Shown: positions 27,501 to 38,345 of the stretch, piece by piece
How positions within the stretch are numbered: the first letter of the stretch is position 1
Layout of the letters: every line of letters starts with the position of its first letter
NCBI GenBank assembly: GCA_013397865.1
Contig: VZTI01004400.1
Coordinates: 3,368,815-3,432,814, forward strand
Origin: Struthidea cinerea
Lineage: Eukaryota > Chordata > Aves > Passeriformes > Corcoracidae
DNA: 64,000 bases
Direction: 5' to 3'
The notes under the pieces: model-generated
What the model saw: only the letters and a program-made list of their open reading frames with translations
Database searches by the model: none
Told to the model about the DNA's origin: nothing
Made by a program: the position numbers and the translations under genes

Positions 27501-30246
27501 AAGCATTTACAACCTGTCTGCTAAGCCTACAAGAAAACTGAAGTCAGCTATCCAACCACTATGCAAAGCTTCCTAAAAGGCAGTGACATACATTTAGCAA
27601 CCATCCAAAAATCAGAACATCAAAAGAACACATTTTTGCACTAGTTTTCCTTGCTATTGCCAACCTATGTCCCTGTGAAGGGAGTAGTGTTTACGGGACC
27701 AGTGTTTGGAAAAGTAAGCTTGAATAGCAGTGTCAAAGGGTAATTGGCACAAAAGAGATCCCTACATTGGAACAAGAGGAATTAAGTTTTCCTAAGCACA
27801 TTGGGACCACAGAGGGCTTGTTGTTGATAGACCCACAAGTAGTAATATTACCAGGTTCATGCCAAGGGTCATAGCATGCAGTGAGACAACAGTCCCTTAG
27901 AGCAATGAGAGCAGGGTCATGACTCCTGTGTGCAACTGATTGATCCTCAGAGTTCCGATCTGTGAGACGCACGGGAGAAAAAATGTGCAATTTACAGCAT
28001 TCATTTACACTTGGCTTTGAAAGGTTTTTATTGAGGCAATGATCACCTTGAATTTTTGCTTTTCAGTTACTGCCTGCAAGTCAGTGGAAGGATTTGAAAC
28101 AATACATGACCATGGGATTTTATCAGCAGAATACATTAGTGCACTACTTATATGCCAGGTAAAGTTTTGCAGCTGTTAGTAGCTTTTCTTCTCAAGGGCT
28201 CATATCTGGAGACTGGCGTCTAATTTCCATCTAGCAGAACAGAAGCTTAAAGCCTTGAGAAATGACAGTGAAACTGTGCAACTACCCCAATGACTCAATT
28301 TTTAGTTTACGTTCATTATGACCACAAGTACAAAAGTGCACTGAAGTCATATTTACACTTTATTGATCTTGAACCTCAACTTCTGGAATGGACCCGAGGA
28401 ATATTTAGGACAACCTGAGAACAAATGGGGTTTAAGGTGTTCTAAATTATGTGCCTGGTATAGAATACTGGAGTGCCCTGCACTGCTCTTGTAACCCCGA
28501 CCCTCAGCACAAACTGCCTCCTTTCCTTGGTAGCCTCCTGCCTGTTTGCCAGCTGAGGGAACCTTGTTATGGGAGGCATACTCAGTTGCTTCTTTAATGG
28601 GTCATTTATATTCCTGATGACAGTGGAAAATTTAAGACTCACGGTTTAAGAAGGAGCCCATGGCTCCAACACATAACATCAAATAAGCCTGCTGTGCTTG
28701 CTGCAAACATCTGGGAAGCTCAGCAGCAGTCATTCTGGACCTTGTGAGAGTTTTCAGTCACTTCAAGCTGTTCTGTGTAATGTCCCAGGTACATCCCCTT
28801 GGGCTCCTGACCAGGATTATACAACAAGAAGAAACTTAGTAAATTTTGAATAAGCCCAGAGATACGGCCTTGGGAGTTCGGCCAGTGCTGAATGAATACA
28901 GAAATCAATAAAGCCTATAGCTACATACTTTCCCACCAAGCCTCAGTGCTTGGATTCAAGGAGCTCCCTGTAGAACTGCACACAGACTGGATTGCTATGA
29001 TCAGTACTGGAAAGCGATATAATGCAAGACTATTAATGCAACTGGTGCCATTGAACTCAACGGAAATTCTGCCATTTTCTTCATTCAACCCAGGATTTCA
29101 CCTAATGTGTCTTTTCCAACTCTAATATCTGTGATCCTGAGCACATTACTAAATTGCCAGTGGGATCTGCCAACCATTACAGTCTGTGATTTGTCAAGTA
29201 CTCTATTTGTATGCACTACATCTATGTCGTGTAAAGGATTCCAGTAATAACCTATTAAAGACATTTAACGTTACCAATTTAAAACTGAAAAACACAAACT
29301 AGTGAGGTGGTGAAGTTGCCAGAAGAGACATCAGGGCCTGTGTTAGAATATCTGATTCAACAACTCCAATATGTGCAAAGCCTGCAGATTGGATAATTAT
29401 AGTTCCATCAGTGAGTAGTGTATTTATTAGACCCAAATTTGGTTATCAGAAGTGTTTACAGAGAGACTGCCATGGTACAAAGGGCTGGCAAATGTGGACA
29501 AATAAGGATGGCTTATTAAAGCTCAGTTTCTGTGAGAGGTGCACTCATTTTCAATGCAGCTATCCGATAGTTACTGTCCTGAGCAATTTGATCTAGTAAC
29601 ATACACAGCAATTAAGGAGGACTCTGTTATACCTGTTATTTAGCAAAGCTCAAAATCCCAGCTCAACACTTAACCAGATAGAAATATTGTTTTCTTATAG
29701 TATCACAGAAGCAAGCCTTGACAAAAAAAGGAGGATGTCAAATGCCTCTTATCCTTGCTAAGTTGTTAATGGTGGAAAAAATACAGATAGCTATATGCTT
29801 AGACTAGTTTGGGATCAATTTGTATATACATAGAGAAACAAGTTACAGATGTTTAAAAAGTTATGACAAATGAGAAAACAGCTGCACACTAGAAGTGGCT
29901 GCAACAAATTGCCTTTCAGTTACAGGTCTGTGGTGCAACAGTTGATATATATGGAGTGCAAGTTAAGGAAAGGGTGGTAGTCCCACTCAACCCATACAGG
30001 GACCATGCAGCAAATAATTGTTAGACAAAGGTGTTGCAAGAATCCTAGATAGACAAGTATTCAAAAGCCAAGGAAACGATCAGCCCTGTAAGTCAAAATG
30101 CAGAAGTAGTCAAAGCAATGACAATTTTCTGCAAATTTGAAATTACTGAAGTTTATTATCTCTTACAGATAATAAATTCTTGCAGATTCGTGGTCTCTCA
30201 GCTGCTCCTTAAAAGACTCTCTACCCTTCTCTAGTTTCATTGCCTT
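24595..30246. other. Unique non-coding sequence
   Basis: No supported gene. The stretch at about 26,320-27,300 is richer in G+C than its surroundings and has several overlapping open frames up to 123 codons, but few CpG dinucleotides and no recognised domain. A 19-bp polypyrimidine-rich direct repeat lies at 25,899-25,917 and 25,937-25,955. Confidence 0.55.
25899..25955. repeat. 19-bp direct repeat, 38-bp period
   Basis: The same 19 bases (starting CCCTCATCCACTTCC) occur twice with other pyrimidine-rich sequence between. This is a local duplication with no evident function. Confidence 0.8.
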
Positions 30247-30664
30247 TCTGGTGAAGGGTCTAGAGAGTAAGTCCTATGAGGAGCAGCTGAAGGAGCTGGG
30301 GTTGTTTAACCTGTAGAAAAGGAGGCTCAGGGGGGACGTTATCACTCTCTATGACTACTTGAAAGGAGGATGTGGCAAGATGGGGGTCAGTCTCTTCTCC
30401 CAGGCAACCAGTGACAGGATGAGAAATAGGGTCAAGCTGCACCAGGGAAGATTCAGGCTGGACATCAGGAAGAAGCTCTTCGTGAAAAGGGTTGTTAAGC
30501 ATTGAAACAGACTGCTCAGGGAGGTGGTGGAGTCACCACCCCTGGAAGAGTTCAAGAAATGACTGGACATGGCACAGAGTGCTGGCAATGTGGTGACCAA
30601 TCAAAGGTTGAACTTGATGATCTTGGAGGCCTTTTCCAACCTTAATGATTCTGTGATTCTGTAA
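30247..30664 (+). mobile_element. CR1 LINE, 5'-truncated 3' end
   Basis: This is a CR1 non-LTR retrotransposon copy in sense orientation. Diagnostic segments in order are the AAGTCCTATGAGGAGCAGCT block near 30,270, the GGAGGCTCAGGGG block near 30,322, the GGCTGGACATCAGGAAGAA block near 30,458, the GGAGGTGGTGGAGTCACC block near 30,520, and the final CTTTTCCAACC plus GATTCTGTGATTCTGT octamer tail (about 30,630-30,664). It keeps only the last 0.4 kb of the element, as is usual for CR1, which is copied from its 3' end and often stops early. It carries no complete open reading frame and cannot code for reverse transcriptase. Divergence from the remembered consensus suggests a middle-aged copy. CR1 is the dominant LINE of birds and is the main evidence for the type of organism. 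Confidence 0.95.
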
Positions 30665-32057
30665 TATGCAGGAAGCTCCACTGGGTGTTTTGCTCAGCCT
30701 ATCTGGTTGGTGTAATCCCAGCAAAAGATTTCTTCTATTTGGTTCTCAGTGTCTTTCATTCTCAGTCGAGATCAAGCAGCCCCTGCATATGCAATATGAT
30801 TGCTCATGAACAGTTCTGACAATAAATTTTTCTTTTATTTTTCTGGTTAAATATTTTTAATTCTTAGTAAGTTATAAGGCAAAGTCAAGCATTGCTTTGT
30901 GTCACATTTAGTGTCTAGTGTGATTCAAAATGTTCATTTACTTTGGGAGCTTCTCTTGCATTTATTTTCCTTTTTTTTTTTACTAAAGTACATTTTTAGA
31001 GAAAAGCATCCACTTAAGCAATATTGAGACATTTCAATTTGGGCAGGGATCAGATGACTTCAGGGGTATCTTCAGTCTATTATTCTGCAATTCAAATTGT
31101 CAAAAAAATCTTTCAAAAGTTATTCAAACAGATTCTTTGAACTGATAGAAATACATCATTTTTTTCCTGTTTAACTAAATCTATACTTTTCAGGATGAAA
31201 AATTGACTAAACATTTTCATCCAGATCTAACTTTTTCTTCGAATATAGTCACAGAACTGTGCTTTTGATTTTACCCCTTCAGGAAATAACCTGTTTGCAA
31301 GTCAATTTATCAAAATTACCTTTCCAATGCATAAAATAATAATGTATTTCAGATAGTGCTCTTGCACCATTTTAAAAGCAGAAGAATTAAGAAGAAGAGA
31401 AACTAAAGAAAAGGCAAAAATATATTTTAGAGCTTTTAAAAGTCTTTAGAACAATATTCTTCTGCATGGGTCCTTTTTCAACACTAAAGTAATCTGGTTT
31501 TTCTTTCTGTGGGACTTAGAAGTTCAGATAAGCTTCAAGAGTAGCCTATGTCATATTGTGTAACTACATAAAGCTTGTTTAATAAAGTGCAAAAGACATC
31601 ATAAAACTTGTAACACAATAATATATCACTGCTAAACATTTAAAAATTATTTATTCCCCTTAAGAAGAGAAAAAAGCCTAGCTATATTTAATGTATCTTA
31701 CCTCTCAATAGAGCTTTCACTGATTTTACTGATACCTTTTCAGAAGTCAGAAAACATTCCCTTACCTAAAATGTTGACGTTTCATTCAATAAAAACAGAT
31801 ATATTTGGAATATTTTATGAGTCAAAAAAGCCAACACAGATTCTTTGTTTATTTAATTATTTAATGTTTTGATGGTGCTTTGCAAGGATAATACACACTT
31901 ATTTTTAGTACTACTTGTGCATACAGCATTATCAGCAAGAGATGAACAAAATGCTCTCAGCTTTGCAAGCAATTTTCTTGATTAATTTCTTTGTATAAAG
32001 CAGCAGAGGGAGCTCATACATTATTTTTGGTGTGTCACACACAAAAAAATGATAAAT
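30665..32057. other. Very AT-rich unique sequence
   Basis: No gene or recognisable element. There are several short poly(T) and poly(A) runs. Confidence 0.6.
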
Positions 32058-32129
32058 TACACGTGCACACACATGTGCACGCGCGCGCGTGCGGGTGACA
32101 CGGCCCCGCACATGTATGTGCACATGCAC
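32058..32129. repeat. Alternating purine-pyrimidine tract (Z-DNA-prone)
   Basis: Two strictly alternating purine-pyrimidine stretches, 32,058-32,093 (36 bases) and 32,107-32,129 (23 bases), are separated by about 13 bases. The first contains (CG)4-5 flanked by CA/TG steps and includes a perfect 16-bp palindrome GCACGCGCGCGCGTGC (32,077-32,092). CG and CA alternation is the classic sequence requirement for left-handed Z-DNA under negative supercoiling. The tract is also unusual in this CpG-poor window. It is probably a mutated CA/CG microsatellite, and any role in transcription is inference. Confidence 0.85.
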
Positions 32130-34479
32130 TCAGCTCTGGGACGAGCTGCACAGCTACAGTGGCTGTGCCTGCACTTGTCACGCAGACCAATAGGAGCAGA
32201 TGTGTTCAGCGAAAGAGCTGGGAGCAAGCGCTGCATGGCCATGGCACTTGTCCTTCAGGGCACTCTTTCCGGACTAGTGCAGCCTGGTCCCATCAGCTGA
32301 GACACCCATGTGTGCCTTGGGCATGTTCAGGGAGCTCCCAGAGTGCTTTTTCCAGATGGGTTTTACCCAAGAGGAAGCTGGTGCGTTCTGGCCTTGCTCC
32401 TGGACGCAAACCAAAGCTCAGCTGGTAGGGGTGATCTGGAGGCATCATCAACAGCACGCACTCGATCCAGAGCAAGTCACCAGCACCAGAGCTGTGTTAG
32501 AAACTTCTAGGTACCTACCTTAGCTGATCTTCAGGTGTGTAAGAAATTAGATGGATGACATCAATTTAGGCAATTGCATTCTGCTGGAGTGACATGTTAG
32601 GTGCCTACATGCCTTTCTGAATTTTCTCCTCAATCTGTATAATTTTTGTAGGAAATGTTTCACGATGGAGGTACACTGAGAAAGAAGTGCTGAAGTCACA
32701 TAAAGGACGGACAAACTTCCTAAATTTCTTGTTTTTGTCTGATTGAATGAGTTCTTGGGAACATATGCCCTCAACTGGCCCCCTGAAATCTGTAAATCTG
32801 AGGTGTAAGGAAGGCTTAACATGGTTACTGAGAAGACCCTAGCACTCCCTGAGCAGCAGAAGTGTAATTGTTATTTCCTTTGATATGTAGACTATATCCT
32901 CTTCTATATGCTGGGCCAGCCAGCACCTTGGGAGCATAATTTGGCTTCCCTAGGCACTCCTGTGAAAGTCTAGGAGGAAGCAATGGGCAGTGGATAATGC
33001 AGGGACTGCGCTTTGGTGGAGGGCAAAGCCAGAAGGCAGCAGTTGGTGCAATGGACTGTCCCATATCTCACCATATAGACACGAGCCCCGTTGAGGCCAA
33101 AGACTGCAAACAATGGGAAAACTGGTCTGCCAATACCTTTTATTTCCAGGATGGGCAGAGGTCCTGGGAACTTTGGACTACAGCTTGCTGGTTTTGCCTC
33201 CAGACTTGGACTGAGCAGATGTGAAGATGGCAACAGTGGGACTGAAAAAAACAGGAAAAAACAGGTTAGAAAATGAGACAAATGTGGAGACAGGTGGAAG
33301 TTGGGGGGTGGGGCACAAGATGGGAAGAGCAGACAAAAATGGTACTAATGCTTTGTGATTTTAAAAAACTTATCCTTTCAGGGTGGGGCTTAGGGCAAAA
33401 GGAATAGATTTGGGGAGAATTACTTGTCATATATAAACCAGCTGACCAAACTGGTAATAAAAAGCCCATAAGCCATCACTGTGAGAGAGGAAAAGCCACA
33501 TTGTTTTTATTTGTCTGTAGAGCAATATGTGTCACTGTATAAATAGTAACTAATAATAATAACATGTGCTGCAGCACTTCTGTGATATTTTTCAATAATT
33601 ACTGTTGTTGTAAAGGAGTTTACTATGAAGTAAAACATCTCTATGAGGGAAAAAATTGCTACCTCTTTCCCCCTGATATTTGTGTAACTGAATTAAAATA
33701 CACAGATACATTGAGTCAAAAAAACATTATTCCTAGTTCAAGGAACTCAAGCTGAACACCTTGAAAAATCTCTTAGCTACGTTGTTCTCTCATATGTTAT
33801 GAGGATTTTTATTTCCTTTTAACAGCAGTAAATTGTCAAATGAAAGAGGCTTATATTGCACATACCATAGTGAGATGTGCTCATGATGTAATGTCAGAAC
33901 GAACTATTTTTTAACCTAATATACAACAATTTAGCAGCATTAGAAGAACATAAAACAGATAAAAGTATAGCTTTTACAGCCATTCATCAATGGCCTTTTT
34001 TTGAAGAGTGCAGATACCTCCTCAGGCTAAGCATACATCTCTCTATTTCACATAAATACACAAAGTGACAGGGCTTCCAGTCAAAATAAACATTTGCTCA
34101 GTGTATACCTGATTTCCACCCATTTCATTCAACAGGAAAGATACTGAGGTTAACAAACACACTAATCTCTCATCTGGTCTAGGGATGAGGATGTGCTGTA
34201 TCCAACAACTTGTGATTGAGTGTGTTCACAGTTTGCTGCTCCCATGGATGTCCACGCCTTTGTACTGGTACGATCTAAAAGGCAAACAAAAGAACAAGCC
34301 TTGAGGTGGATCCAACCAAAATTACTTTCAGTTTTTAGAACATAAGTATGGTTCAAGGGAGAGAGGACAATGCCTCAGGTTTGGTAACCGTGCAAGTAGT
34401 GAGGAGGACTGCTGAAGAAAGCATCATTTGGATGAAAATGCAACACAAGTAATTGATGTAACAATATCATTGCTCATAG
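32130..34479. other. Unique non-coding sequence, locally G+C-richer at 32.1-32.5 kb
   Basis: I see several overlapping short open frames on both strands at 32,130-32,520 but no recognised domain, and CpG density falls off after the Z-prone tract. The remainder is ordinary AT-rich sequence. Confidence 0.5.
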
Positions 34480-34526
34480 AAAAAAAAAAAAAACAAACCA
34501 ACCAAAAAACCAAAACAAAAACCCCA
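34480..34526. repeat. A/C-only low-complexity tract
   Basis: Forty-seven bases contain only A and C, starting with a run of 14 A and continuing with AAACAAACCAACC-type units. It resembles the tract next to the assembly gap at 44.2 kb. Confidence 0.9.
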
Positions 34527-34999
34527 TATAATACTGAACAACACAAAACACCTATAATTCAGGGCTAAAAACTTCCAAGAGTCTGAGGCACCCAAATCTC
34601 CTGAAATCTGAGGAAATCTGAAGAAATCTGTGTTACCTAGACCAGAAAGTAATTTTTTGCATTTGTGTCTCTGGCTGCATTGCCTTGAACCCTCTATGGA
34701 GGGAAAGAGGATCCTGCTGCCAAGGTCTGTCTCTCCAGCTGTTTGGTAGCTGAAGGAGAACAAGAGCTGAGCACAGGCCTCTTACCGCCTGGGATAGGGC
34801 TACACCGAGTATCATTGCACCATCACCACCAGGGCTGACTCCCTTGCCAAACAGAGAATGAAAGGATGTAGCAGGTCCCCTCTGAGTCCCATACCTGGCT
34901 TGCTAAACCTGTATTGTGATGCTTTGTCAGGTAACATACACAATTTGGACACATTGTTTGATGATCTCACACTAGGATTTCACATCACTCTATTGAAGA

Positions 35000-35660
35000 A
35001 AATGTTATTTTAACAGTCAGATATTAGTTAAACCTGATTAACAGATTATTTTCCACTGACATCACTTCTTTATTCTATTTACAAGCTAAATAGCCCAGAC
35101 ACTCAATTGATAAATGCTCATTTCCCTCCATCTTAATTAACTAAATATTCTTTTACTTAAACAATCCCTCATTTTTTCCATAGTCACAGTAATAGATCCA
35201 TTAGCAGGGTCTATCTGATACCAGGCATATTTTATTTATGAGGACAAGTCCAAATGGTTACTATTTTTTAATGTTTTTATTTTCCTTGATACTGTACACC
35301 GTGTAATGGCTTTGGTCCAAACAGTAATCACACAATGGGTGCCGTTTCTTCTTTCTTGACCTATCACACTCCACATGATTTAATCCATTGTTTTGGATGT
35401 TGCCAATGATTTATTGTATGAAAAATGTAAATGATCTGGATGGCAGATGTTTTATATTTTCTGACCATTCATTTTCAGTGGGAATGTAATTAAAATTTAT
35501 GAAGTGTATCTGCTGAATTGCATTGGCAATTGATGATCTCCTCCAGTGCTGTCTGTCTGGAGATGATGAGTGATTGTGGACAGTGAGATGTGTTGACAAG
35601 GGCAGAAACAGACGTGATGTTACTGTCATGAGTGAGGCTACCTGCAAAAAGGCTGCTGGT
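35000..35660. promoter_or_regulatory. Candidate cis-regulatory element (weak evidence)
   Basis: The block combines a SOX-type core CCATTGTT (35,385-35,392) overlapping an OTX/bicoid-type TAATCC (35,381-35,386), a homeodomain core TAATTA (35,487-35,492), further AATTAA and GATTA cores near 35,040 and 35,130, and a CATTGGCAATTG segment at 35,521-35,532. This density without repeats or open frames is typical of conserved non-coding elements. Short AT-rich motifs are frequent in AT-rich DNA, however, and I cannot test conservation from one sequence. Confidence 0.25.
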
Positions 35661-37919
35661 TTTTTTCTCCCTTTTTTTCCCACAGGAAGACGGTGGCAAC
35701 TAGAGCTGTCTTTCTTCTTGCAAGACAGAGTACAAAGTCTCTGCACACTCCTGAAAGCTGTCACTCTTCACAAGTGCAATCTCTGTCTCTCTCAGCAATG
35801 GGCATCTGGAATCCACGATATCAGTTATAACAACCCATGTCAAGGATATTAATTAAATTCCTGATGGCCACCCAGAGAAGCTAATGAGTGCAAATTTCAC
35901 AACATCCCAACTCATAAGGCAGCCCACTTAACCTTTTCAGCATTGATATCCTTCCTCCAGGAGGGAAGTAAAGAAGTGAGCTGTTTACTGAGGGAGCATG
36001 GAAAGGAGGAACAGGGAAAGGAGGAGATACTTGGTCTGGCACAGTTTAAAATACAAACAGGTCAGAACTGGATCTGCTAGATTCAGATATCCCTCAACAG
36101 AATGGGAAGGGGTTTTTTCAGAACTGAGATCCCAGATAGCATTTTGCATAGAGCCCTTATTGCTACGAATCTGAGTGGATCTCCTCATTTCAGCCCCCTC
36201 AAACTCCACGAGCAAGACAAGCAGCTCTCTTTTTAACACCAGTGAGGTATACTTACTGGACTTTGAATTTCCCCTGCTCTTGATATAGCACGCCTCTTAC
36301 GTTTCTCACTGCTGTGGAGGACAGAATATGTAATTACTATCATCCTACCATACAGTTACCTCTACAATAAATGTACAGACAGCCTAGATTAGCATGTAGT
36401 GAATCATGTAAGTGCTATGGGACCAACAATTGGAACTGGGGAATTTCTGACACCCATCTTTATCATCAAGGATTTTGATCACTTGAATGTTTAAAGTGTT
36501 TTCTTAATTCACAAACCTCATTTAGGATATCTACCATCAGGCACTAATAAAAATGCCTTCACTCTAAAGTCATGCAGCCACCTCATTACCAGAGGTTGGT
36601 AAATGAGGATTTTATTCCAAAAGCAAACCCCAAAGGTAGTTTGTCACAAATGCCCCAGTCCCACTGCTGTTGCTGACACCGCTTCCAATATATCCTGTCA
36701 GTATGGGTGGGGTCCAAATGAAGGTGATTGTAGCTGTCAGTTCATGAGCTCTGCTTGTGCTGAAGTCAGTAGGCATTTTGCTATTCATTTCAAAAGTAAG
36801 CATTACAAGCTCAAGAACTAATCCAAGCTTCAGGCCTGGTAGTGATTGTGACATTTGACAATGTATGATTCAAAACAGACAAGGGATTGAAATGGCAGGT
36901 GCAGCAGATGGTCAAGATCCTATTACATAAAGCTTTTTTTTTTTGATGTGTGCTCCCAGCTCTGCTGCTTCTGTGTGTCTCTGGCCTGTGATGGGCAACT
37001 GTGGTAGGAGAGGAGAAGGAATGAGGTAGGACTAGGTTCACGAAGTCTGGTTAGGCAGATTTTGGAAAAACCCAAGGAGATACTCTCAGCAGACTTCATA
37101 CTACAAAATGCTTAGTAAATATTGCAGAACTCTGGAAGCCAACAGGGTTAAATTAATCTTTTGGCTTCACTGCTGTCTTGTTGGGTGCCTCAATTTACCT
37201 ATCTGCACTTTTAGGTAACACGCCTTACCTGGCTTTGTATGCCAAAACGTCATTCATTAATACTGGTGTCAAAGAGGACATTCAGCACCTCACAGGAGGC
37301 CCAGTGCACCTGCATTAGTTAGCCATAAATCATGGGAAACAACACTTTGAAGTGTCAGGGAGATTTAATGTGGGATACAGAACAGAAGGGGAATGTGATG
37401 AACTGAGCCCCAAGCCCCAAATAAGGAATTTAAAATGCACCTTACCCTTAAAAGTGTCAGCAAATGAAGAAAAAGAAGAGTGGGGAAGCCCCAAAGGCAG
37501 CAATTTTGAATGCTTTAGTTTTCTCTATTGACTTTAATTAAGCTCACCCAGGATTGCAGGCCTGTCACTTGGGGAACCTTTCCATAAAGAAAAAAGGAGT
37601 TTGCTCCCCAGGTGGGTTTTCCCAAGTTTCTCAGGCTCTTACCACAATATATGCCTGGCATCCATGACAGGGTCGTCAAAAATAATAGCTAAGGAATTCA
37701 CTGTCTGTCATTCCAAAATAATTATGTATGGGGCTTTACTTGCACTTGAGATGGGTTATATCTTTCATTGAGAAAACCCATGTAGACTAAAATATATATT
37801 TATATGTATGCATGTAATATATGAAGGTTGAAGAGATTAACAGTCAAATAAAGAATATGTCTGTATACATACATGTGAAACATTGAGAAAGAGGGTGGAA
37901 AGCACTATCAGTCCAAGAT

Positions 37920-38345
37920 TTGTTAATTACTAAATGCATTAATGTTTTATTAGCCATTTATCAGTAATTAATCACCTACTCTGATGTAAATTTCAAGCTT
38001 ACAAATGCACCATGGAAATTGTCCCTTTAATATAAACCAAGTTTTAAGGGTCAGCAGAACCGCAGCAAAGATAGCAGCATGTTCCCCTCAGCTGCCTGGA
38101 AGAGTCTTTTAGTGCCTCAGCATCATGCCTGTGTCTAGGCATGCAATAGTTTTTGGGTGCTTTCAAAGTCAAAACAGTGTGGGGAAAAAAAATGAAGAGA
38201 GCTTGCAAGCAGAAGGGGAGGAGGTAGTATACTCAGTGGTATTCTTCAGGTGCACAGTTTGAATAAAAATGCAAAACAGGATGCTCCCATTCAGTAAATA
38301 TTATCATTTTTATTCACTCATTAATTAAGTTGCTTAATTGCTGCT
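37920..38345. promoter_or_regulatory. Candidate homeodomain-site cluster (weak evidence)
   Basis: TAATTA cores lie at 37,924-37,929 and 37,965-37,970, with ATTAATG and TTATTAG between them. TTAATTAA lies at 38,321-38,328 with another TTAATTG just after. Clusters like this are seen in enhancers bound by homeodomain factors, but AT-rich composition alone can produce them. Confidence 0.2.

Noticed and set aside
30260..30724. Overlapping minus-strand open frames at 30.3-30.7 kb
   Set aside because: They are antisense readings of the CR1 3' end, which is non-coding in this orientation.
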